Positions 1 through 4,283 of a DNA stretch of 5,614 nucleotides are shown piece after piece. Both the position numbers and the translations under genes were made by a program. The stretch covers positions 1-5,614 of the forward strand of contig JAEDHM010000094.1 in the NCBI GenBank assembly GCA_016296985.1, read 5' to 3'. The notes beneath the pieces were generated by a model that saw only the letters and a program-made list of their open reading frames with translations, was not told the DNA's origin and did no database searches. Position 1 is the stretch's first letter; each line of letters opens with the position of its first letter. Source of the stretch: Clostridia bacterium. GTDB lineage: Bacteria; Bacillota; Clostridia; Christensenellales; CAG-1252.

Positions 1-1688
1 AATACTGCCCTAAATTCAAGCCCTTTTACCGCATGAATCGTTGCAAGAGATATAAAGTCGTCGGTTGCAACTTCATCGCTGTCAGAAATAAGACTGATAC
101 TTTCTAAATACTCAGATAAAACGGCGGATGGGTTGTTTTCCTCAAACTCTTTTATAGACTGCAATACGTCTTCAATATTCAAAAGTCTATTCAATCCTTC
201 GTCGGTTGACCTGTCGTACATGGTTTCAAAATTCACCCTGTGTAACACGTATTCCGCAGCTTCGCCAAGCGACATTCCGGTAGTCCCAAACATAAGATCG
301 GACAATACGTCGCGATAACTTGAAAGTTTACGCGCCGTCGCAGGAGTGAACGCATCCAAATCATTGCCGAATATTACGTCGGCAACACTTTTCCCCGTTG
401 AAGAACAATAATCAACCAAAACAGAAACTACGGTATCACCAATACCGCGCTTTGGAGTGTTGATTACCCTAAGCATAGCCTCGTTATCGCGAGGATTTGC
501 CAAAATACGCAAATAAGCAAGAAAATCCTTAACTTCTTTTCTATCGAAAAATTTTACGCCACCAAATACCTTATAGGGTAAATTATACATGCGAAGCCTT
601 TCTTCAAAACAGTTTGTGATAGCGTTAATTCTTACCAAAATAGCAATATCACGGGGACTATACCCTTGCCAATCTATAAGGTCGTGGATTTTTCTTACTA
701 CAAAATCAGCCTCATCTCTGTCAGATGATGCAGTATAAAAAGTGATTTTTTCCCCTTGCCCCAAGTCAGACCAAAGAGTTTTATCAATTCGATTATGGTT
801 GTTTTTAATCAAATGATTTGCCGCATCAAGAATCGAAGTTGTGCTTCTATAATTTTGTTCAAGTTTATAAATTTTAGCCTCAGGGAAATCTTTTCTAAAA
901 TTCAATATGTTTTGTATGGAAGCCCCTCTCCAACCGTATATACTTTGATCCTCGTCACCTACGGCAAAAAGATTACCGTGAACACCTGCAAGCATTTTTA
1001 CGATTTCGTATTGAATATGGTTTGTATCTTGATACTCGTCAACGTGAATATATCTAAATCTTTCTTGATAAGTTTGCAATACAGCAGGACAAGTTTCAAA
1101 TAATAGCTTTGTTTTCAAAAGCAAATCATCGTAGTCTAAAGCATTTGAATTTTCCAACTCCCGCTCGTACGCCCTATAAACCTCTATTACGGTTGACGGA
1201 TCGCCGTCCTGACACTCAAATTCGTATTGAGAAGGAGTAAGCGCAGCAGTCTTTGCATAGGAAATATGCCAACTCATTTTTCCAGCAAGATCTTTTTTAA
1301 GATCCATATTGCCAAGGATACGCTTTATAGTACGTTCTTTTTCCAAGTCGCCGTAAATGGTAAAACTTTTCGTATAGTTTCCCATTTCTTCAATGTGATA
1401 GCGTAAAATACGGCAACAAAAAGAGTGGAAGGTAGAAACCCACAACCCCATACCTGAATAACCTGTAAGCTTTTCAAGTCTCTCACGCATTTCATTGGTT
1501 GCCTTGTTGGTAAAAGTAATCGCCAAAATATTGTACGGCGAAACTTCAAGTTCTTTTAATAGATAAGCAATACGGTGAGTTAACACACGAGTTTTACCAC
1601 TTCCGGCGCCGGCAAGGACCAAAACAGCCCCTTCGGTTTGTGTTACTGCTATTTTTTGTTGAGGGTTGAGTTTATCGAATATTTCCAT
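1..1688 (-). CDS. pcrA: ATP-dependent DNA helicase PcrA/UvrD, superfamily 1A (partial, C-terminus beyond window)
   Basis: This is a 3'-to-5' DNA helicase used in nucleotide excision repair, replication restart and removal of RecA or RNA polymerase from DNA in the cytoplasm. I translated 562 codons without a stop or frameshift. Seen in order: Q-motif LNPQQ (7-11), Walker A AGAGSGKT (26-33), motif Ia ITFTNKAT (57-64), motif Ib STFHSF (85-90), Walker B/motif II VDEYQD (216-221), motif III GDEDQSIYGWRG (244-255), motif IV QNYRST (278-283), the GG..FF.R.EVKDFLAYLR and RGIG segments of domain 2B, and motif V TIHAVKGLEF (550-559). The window ends three residues later, so motif VI and the C-terminal tail are missing; family members are about 720-750 residues. 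The only usable start is ATG at 1688: an in-frame TAA lies at 1709-1707 with no start codon between. There is no Shine-Dalgarno. One oddity is NAITN (355-359) where NAQSR is usual. UvrD and PcrA are the same family; PcrA is the usual Gram-positive name. Confidence 0.96.
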   Translation of the reverse strand, partial: MEIFDKLNPQQKIAVTQTEGAVLVLAGAGSGKTRVLTHRIAYLLKELEVSPYNILAITFTNKATNEMRERLEKLTGYSGMGLWVSTFHSFCCRILRYHIEEMGNYTKSFTIYGDLEKERTIKRILGNMDLKKDLAGKMSWHISYAKTAALTPSQYEFECQDGDPSTVIEVYRAYERELENSNALDYDDLLLKTKLLFETCPAVLQTYQERFRYIHVDEYQDTNHIQYEIVKMLAGVHGNLFAVGDEDQSIYGWRGASIQNILNFRKDFPEAKIYKLEQNYRSTTSILDAANHLIKNNHNRIDKTLWSDLGQGEKITFYTASSDRDEADFVVRKIHDLIDWQGYSPRDIAILVRINAITNCFEERLRMYNLPYKVFGGVKFFDRKEVKDFLAYLRILANPRDNEAMLRVINTPKRGIGDTVVSVLVDYCSSTGKSVADVIFGNDLDAFTPATARKLSSYRDVLSDLMFGTTGMSLGEAAEYVLHRVNFETMYDRSTDEGLNRLLNIEDVLQSIKEFEENNPSAVLSEYLESISLISDSDEVATDDFISLATIHAVKGLEFRAV

Positions 1689-1694
1689 AGAAAT

Positions 1695-1723
1695 ATTATA
1701 CCATAATTAACATTTTTTTCCAA
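1695..1723 (-). promoter_or_regulatory. Sigma-A type promoter of pcrA with extended -10
   Basis: Read on the minus strand, the -35 is TTGGAA (1723-1718, 4 of 6 to TTGACA). The spacer is exactly 17 nt, and the -10 is a perfect TATAAT (1700-1695) preceded by TGG (1703-1701), which makes an extended -10. Counting -7 at 1695 puts +1 at about 1688, the A of the pcrA ATG, so the transcript should carry little or no 5' leader. This fits the lack of a ribosome binding site. Basis: the matches are seen directly; the start-site prediction is inference. Confidence 0.75.
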
Positions 1724-1726
1724 TAA

Positions 1727-1755
1727 TATTATCAACAATTTAGCAGATGATAATA
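1727..1755. repeat. Spaced inverted repeat in the pcrA / small-gene intergenic region
   Basis: TATTATCA (1727-1734) is repeated as its exact reverse complement TGATAATA (1748-1755), with 13 nt between. Centre-to-centre distance is 21 bp, about two helical turns. It lies directly upstream of the pcrA -35 and ends 3 nt before the AGGAGG of the divergent small gene. It could be a two-half-site operator for the divergent pair, or an RNA hairpin in the leader of the small gene. The left arm also overlaps a self-complementary ATAATATTAT (1723-1732). The region is very AT-rich, so a chance match is quite possible. I found no convincing plus-strand promoter in 1689-1772. Confidence 0.35.
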
Positions 1756-1758
1756 ATG

Positions 1759-1764
1759 AGGAGG
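1759..1764 (+). promoter_or_regulatory. Strong Shine-Dalgarno of the 44-residue ORF
   Basis: A full AGGAGG, extended to GAGGAGG at 1758-1764, sits 8 nt upstream of the ATG at 1773. This is the main evidence that the short frame downstream is translated. Confidence 0.85.
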
Positions 1765-1772
1765 AAAGAAAA

Positions 1773-1907
1773 ATGACTAAATTTAAATCAGGGGTTGCCC
1801 TAGGAATGATTTCTTCAGTCGCTCTCCTTTATGCTTCAAACTGCTTGAAGAAAAAAGGGAAAATCGAAAAGGTGTTAGATGCCTTTATTGACAAAATAAA
1901 AAAGTAA
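1773..1907 (+). CDS. Small basic, probably membrane-associated protein of unknown function (44 aa)
   Basis: I do not recognise this protein. It starts MTKFKSG and has a hydrophobic stretch at about residues 7-24 (GVALGMISSVALLY then ASNC), long enough for one membrane-spanning helix. A lysine-rich amphipathic tail (25-44) follows and ends DKIKK. It contains 10 Lys against 3 acidic residues, so the tail is expected on the cytoplasmic side. The single Cys24 closes the hydrophobic stretch, but the preceding residues do not form a lipobox. Support for a real gene is the perfect AGGAGG 8 nt before the ATG, its isolated plus-strand position between two minus-strand genes, and a terminator hairpin that contains its stop codon. 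It is divergent from pcrA and convergent with iscU. It resembles in general shape small single-helix proteins such as YtxH-like ones, but that is only a loose comparison. A small membrane-active peptide is another possibility. Confidence 0.7.
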   Translation: MTKFKSGVALGMISSVALLYASNCLKKKGKIEKVLDAFIDKIKK

Positions 1908-1924
1908 GCCTTGCTTACTTTTTT
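1898..1924. terminator. Bidirectional intrinsic terminator between the small gene and iscU
   Basis: This is a perfect 12-bp inverted repeat: AAAAAAGTAAGC (1898-1909), loop CTT (1910-1912), GCTTACTTTTTT (1913-1924). On the plus strand the stem ends in six T residues after the small gene, and that gene's TAA (1905-1907) lies inside the stem. On the minus strand it begins 8 nt after the iscU stop and also ends in TTTTTT. It can therefore stop both converging transcripts. The G/C core is only GTAAGC, so strength is moderate. Confidence 0.85.
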
Positions 1925-1932
1925 ACTTTTTA

Positions 1933-2304
1933 TTAAGCTTGATGTTTGCTTCTGTAATCCTCAACGGCTTTTGCAATAGCTTCTTCCGCTAAAACTGAGC
2001 AATGGATTTTTTGAGGGGGTAAGCCGTCAAGTTCGGTTACGATATCGCTATTTGTAAGGGAAAGAGCATATTCAACAGTCTTTCCTTTAATCATATCGAT
2101 TGCCGTCGAAGAGGTGGCAATTGCCGCAGCACAACCAAAGGTTTGGAATTTTGCATCTACAATAATTCCATTTTCGATTTTTAAATATATACGGAGAATA
2201 TCTCCGCAAGAGGCGTTGCCTACCTGTCCAATACCATTTGCATCTTCAAGTTCACCTACGTTTGATTGATCGGTAAACGCTTTCATCACTTTATCACTAT
2301 ACAT
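1933..2304 (-). CDS. iscU: Fe-S cluster assembly scaffold protein IscU/NifU N-terminal type
   Basis: This is the cytoplasmic scaffold on which [2Fe-2S] clusters form from iron and IscS-derived sulfur before transfer to apoproteins. With the start chosen here it is 123 residues and begins MYSDKVM, like clostridial NifU/IscU proteins. The three ligand cysteines are present: Cys33 in NASCGD, Cys58 in TFGCAAA and Cys102 in KIHCSV. The neighbouring Asp35 and His101, important in IscU, are also present. The HscA-recognition motif, LPPVK in E. coli IscU, reads LPPQK (95-99). There is no C-terminal NifU/Nfu domain, so it is the short single-domain form. The start at 2304 is preferred over an in-frame ATG at 2313 because AAAAGGAG (2321-2314) is 9 nt from the former and directly abuts the latter. 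The gene overlaps the 3' end of iscS by 8 nt, which implies coupled translation and balanced amounts of the two partners. It is the last gene before the terminator. Confidence 0.95.
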   Translation of the reverse strand: MYSDKVMKAFTDQSNVGELEDANGIGQVGNASCGDILRIYLKIENGIIVDAKFQTFGCAAAIATSSTAIDMIKGKTVEYALSLTNSDIVTELDGLPPQKIHCSVLAEEAIAKAVEDYRSKHQA

Positions 2305-3484
2305 CTGTAACATCTCCTTTTAATTGATTGAATAAGGGGGACATAGCCCTCAATCTATTGACTGCACCCTTAAGAATCTCGACAACGTAATCGACGTTTT
2401 CTTTTGTTGTGCTTCTTCCGAAAGTAAATCTTATAGAACCATGAGCAAACACTTCTTCAAGTCCCATTGCAAGCAAAACGTGTGATGATTGCAATGATCC
2501 CGAACTGCATGCGCTACCCGAAGATACGGCAATACCTGCCATATCCAAAGTCATTAGTATGCCCTCGCCTTCAATATACTTGAAAGCAAAGTTTGCATTA
2601 TTGGGTAAACGGTCTTCAAAGGGAGCGCCGTTAAAAATAACTTCGGGTATTTCATTAAGAACCTTATTGACAAAATAGTTTCTAACTTCGCTTATTTTTT
2701 TAGCGTATTCATCAAGGTTTTCAGTTGCCAATTCAATGGCCTTTCCCATACCGACGATTGCAGCTGTGTTGTAGGTTCCGCCACGCATAGTACGTTCTTG
2801 TGCGCCACCTACCACAAGTTTATCAACCTTTATGCCGTTTCTAATATACAAAGCGCCAATGCCTTTAGGTCCATAAAACTTATGCGCTGACATAGAAAGC
2901 AAATCAATTTGCATATCTTTTACGTTTATAGGTATACTTCCAACCGCTTGTACCGCATCAGTGTGAAAGAGAACGCCGTGTTCTCTTGCAATTTTGCCAA
3001 TTTCGGCGATAGATTGAATCGTACCTACTTCGTTGTTTGCAGCCATAACCGTTATAAGTATGGTGTCAGGGCGAATTGCTTTTTCGAGCTCGTCCAATTT
3101 CACTTTGCCAACCGAATCAACGGGAACGTAAGTGATTTCGAAGCCATGAGATTTCAACCAATCAAGAGTGTGCAAAACAGCATGATGCTCAATAGGTGTA
3201 CTTATGATATGTCTTCCTTTACTCTTCCTTGCTTCGGCGATACCTTTAATAGCCCAATTGTCAGATTCGGTACCACCTGAAGTAAAGTAAATTTCATTAG
3301 GTTTTGCGCCGATTGCCTTTGCAACTCTCTCCCTCGCCTTGTCAATTGCCATTTGCGCAACCTGACCAAAACGGTGTTGACTGCTTGCGTTTCCATAAAC
3401 TTCGGTAAGGTATGGCATCATTTCCTCAAGCACCCTAGCATCAAGAGGCGCTGTTGCCGCATAATCCAAATAAATCCTTTCCAT
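2297..3484 (-). CDS. iscS: Cysteine desulfurase IscS/NifS (class V aminotransferase fold, group I)
   Basis: A PLP enzyme that converts L-cysteine to alanine and carries the sulfur as a persulfide for Fe-S clusters and often tRNA thiolation. It is 395 residues, normal for the family. Seen: N-terminal YLDYAATAPLD, FTSGGTESDNWAIKG (PLP phosphate-binding loop), IEHHAV with the PLP-stacking His100, ANNEVGT, HTDAVQA, the Schiff-base Lys202 in SAHKFYGPKG, and the catalytic Cys326 in SSGSACSSGSLQSSHVLLAMG, whose long loop marks group I. Start ATG 3484 has GGAGG 4 nt upstream and gives MERIYLDYAA, the expected N-terminus. An in-frame TTG at 3511 would add nine non-conserved residues encoded by the palindrome and the ribosome binding site, so I reject it. 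It follows trxA after 54 nt and overlaps iscU by 8 nt, the usual partner order. No iscR precedes it, and no mnmA follows iscU before the terminator. Confidence 0.96.
   Translation of the reverse strand: MERIYLDYAATAPLDARVLEEMMPYLTEVYGNASSQHRFGQVAQMAIDKARERVAKAIGAKPNEIYFTSGGTESDNWAIKGIAEARKSKGRHIISTPIEHHAVLHTLDWLKSHGFEITYVPVDSVGKVKLDELEKAIRPDTILITVMAANNEVGTIQSIAEIGKIAREHGVLFHTDAVQAVGSIPINVKDMQIDLLSMSAHKFYGPKGIGALYIRNGIKVDKLVVGGAQERTMRGGTYNTAAIVGMGKAIELATENLDEYAKKISEVRNYFVNKVLNEIPEVIFNGAPFEDRLPNNANFAFKYIEGEGILMTLDMAGIAVSSGSACSSGSLQSSHVLLAMGLEEVFAHGSIRFTFGRSTTKENVDYVVEILKGAVNRLRAMSPLFNQLKGDVTDV
2314..2321 (-). promoter_or_regulatory. Ribosome binding site that fixes the iscU start
   Basis: On the minus strand AAAAGGAG lies inside the last codons of iscS. 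It directly abuts the ATG at 2313, which is too close to use, and is 9 nt from the ATG at 2304. It therefore selects the shorter protein. Confidence 0.8.
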
Positions 3485-3488
3485 AAAG

Positions 3489-3493
3489 CCTCC
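3489..3493 (-). promoter_or_regulatory. Ribosome binding site that fixes the iscS start
   Basis: On the minus strand GGAGG is followed by CTTT and the ATG at 3484. The 4-nt spacing is a little short but the match is strong. It lies 2 nt downstream of a perfect palindrome, so anything bound there or a hairpin formed there could hinder ribosome access. Confidence 0.75.
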
Positions 3494-3495
3494 AA

Positions 3496-3512
3496 TTTGA
3501 GATAATCTCAAA
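3496..3512. promoter_or_regulatory. Perfect 8-1-8 palindrome upstream of iscS, candidate operator
   Basis: TTTGAGAT (3496-3503), a central A (3504), and ATCTCAAA (3505-3512) form an exact inverted repeat in the trxA-iscS gap, ending 2 nt from the iscS Shine-Dalgarno. The geometry contains a 7-1-7 repeat with an AT-N-AT core, as in boxes bound by FUR-superfamily regulators (Fur, PerR, Zur), but the outer bases do not match any of their consensus sequences. It does not resemble the IscR sites I know. As RNA it could fold into a 7-bp stem with a 3-nt loop; no T-tract follows, so it is not a typical terminator. A clear promoter in the 54-nt gap is not visible. That this is an operator is inference. 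Confidence 0.5.
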
Positions 3513-3538
3513 CTTTTATCTTATCTTAAACTAAGTTT

Positions 3539-3862
3539 TTAAGCGTTGCTTTTTACAAAATCTACAACCTGTTCTTTTGAACGAGAGCCTGAAAATTTTG
3601 CTACGACAGAGCCGTTTTTGTACATTACCACGGTAGGAATACTCATGATACCATGTTCTCTAGCCAAATCTTCGTCATCGTCTACATTACACTTTCCGAC
3701 AACGGCAACCCCTGTAAGTTCTTTTGCTGCCTCGTCCAAAATAGGAGCAAACATTCTGCAAGGACCACACCAGTTTGCCCAAAAATCAATAAGAACTATT
3801 GAGTTGTTGTCAACTATCTCTCTAAAATTATCATTAGTGATTACGACTGTATTTTCACTCAT
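3539..3862 (-). CDS. trxA: Thioredoxin
   Basis: A small cytoplasmic dithiol-disulfide oxidoreductase that reduces protein disulfides and is itself reduced by a thioredoxin reductase, which is not in this window. It is 107 residues, the standard length, with a single thioredoxin fold. Seen: buried Asp26 in LIDFWANW, active site WCGPC (31-35), NVDDDEDLA after the third strand, and cis-Pro76 in SIPTVVMYKNG. An additional Cys58 lies in KCNVD. The start ATG 3862 overlaps the stop of the upstream RseC-like gene by 8 nt (ATGAGTGA). AAAGGAG at 3879-3873 lies 10 nt upstream, inside that gene. In this context it may reduce the CxxCxxC protein encoded just before it, or keep IscS/IscU thiols reduced; both are inference. 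The family assignment is secure. Confidence 0.96.
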   Translation of the reverse strand: MSENTVVITNDNFREIVDNNSIVLIDFWANWCGPCRMFAPILDEAAKELTGVAVVGKCNVDDDEDLAREHGIMSIPTVVMYKNGSVVAKFSGSRSKEQVVDFVKSNA

Positions 3863-4283
3863 TGTCTACACACTCCTTTTTTTCAGTGTAAAATTCAATT
3901 TTAGGCATAACGCCCTTTTTATTTCGCAAATATTTTTCTGAGAAATAAGCAACTACGACACCTACTGCCAATGCAACTACGCATAAGGCAACTTGTATCA
4001 ATTCGTCCAAATTTCGTCCTAAACCAAGAACAAGTGAAAGCAAGATAAGTGGAATTACGTATAGAATAAAAACTGCTTTAATAGCAAGATTTTTTTCCAT
4101 AGTAACAATTACTCTATCGCCTACTTGCGCGTTAATTTCATTTTTAACTACAATTGAAACGGTCAAATCTTTTTTGCTACGCAAACACATACCGCATTTG
4201 TCACATTCCGCTTTTTTAGGAAACTCGACCTTTACGGTATTTCGTTTACTATTTATCATGGTGACCGTTCCTATCTCTCTCAT
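3855..4283 (-). CDS. RseC/MucC-family (SoxR-reducing system) membrane protein with CxxCxxC motif
   Basis: The 142-residue protein has the RseC-family layout. An N-terminal segment MREIGTVTMI leads to a cysteine cluster Cys27-x2-Cys30-x2-Cys33 (ECDKCGMCL), then a small beta-rich part containing VGDRVIVTM (53-61). Two hydrophobic helices follow at about 66-88 and 92-114, then a charged tail (KYLRNKK to KKECVDNE). Known members are inner-membrane proteins: E. coli RseC belongs to the SoxR-reducing system with Rsx proteins and is co-encoded with RseA/RseB. Neither sigma-E genes nor rsx/rnf genes are in this window, so the partner is unknown. The cysteines could bind a Fe-S cluster or work as redox thiols. 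Its start ATGA overlaps the aspS stop by 4 nt with only a weak AGG 6 nt upstream, so translation probably depends on coupling to aspS. Its end overlaps trxA by 8 nt. Confidence 0.8.
   Translation of the reverse strand: MREIGTVTMINSKRNTVKVEFPKKAECDKCGMCLRSKKDLTVSIVVKNEINAQVGDRVIVTMEKNLAIKAVFILYVIPLILLSLVLGLGRNLDELIQVALCVVALAVGVVVAYFSEKYLRNKKGVMPKIEFYTEKKECVDNE
3873..3879 (-). promoter_or_regulatory. Ribosome binding site of trxA inside the RseC-like gene
   Basis: AAAGGAG on the minus strand is 10 nt upstream of the trxA ATG at 3862 and lies within the last codons of the preceding gene. It provides independent initiation in addition to coupling through the ATGAGTGA overlap. Confidence 0.75.

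Noticed and set aside
756..1103. Plus-strand frame of 115 codons opposite pcrA
   Set aside because: It is antisense to well-conserved helicase motifs III and IV and has no recognisable domain. Other plus-strand frames at 133-318, 2909-3280, 3546-3941 and 4497-4967 are rejected for the same reason.
1325..1549. Minus-strand frame of 74 codons
   Set aside because: It lies in another frame of the pcrA coding region, over motifs Ia and Ib, and resembles nothing. The frames at 3202-3396 and 4564-4791 are likewise shifted readings of iscS and aspS.
1833..1846. Lipobox ending at Cys24 of the small protein
   Set aside because: The residues before Cys are A-S-N. There is no Leu/Val/Ile at -3 and Asn is not accepted at -1.
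1773..1907. Small gene as a type I toxin with antisense RNA
   Set aside because: Size, one hydrophobic helix and basic tail fit loosely, but I see no minus-strand promoter or antisense RNA gene over it, and no repeat copies. It stays only an alternative.
2305..2313. iscU starting from ATG at 2313
   Set aside because: AAAAGGAG directly abuts this ATG, leaving no spacing. The ATG at 2304 has a 9-nt spacing and matches the family start MYS.
3485..3511. iscS starting from TTG at 3511
   Set aside because: It adds nine non-conserved residues that read through the palindrome and the GGAGG site. The ATG at 3484 has the SD and the conserved N-terminus.
3496..3512. Terminator between trxA and iscS
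   Set aside because: The hairpin has a 7-bp AT-rich stem and is followed by TTGGAGG, not a T-tract.
3513..3538. Promoter for iscS in the trxA-iscS gap
   Set aside because: The best pair found (TTTAAG, 17 nt, GATTAT) matches poorly and would put +1 within the iscS ribosome binding site.
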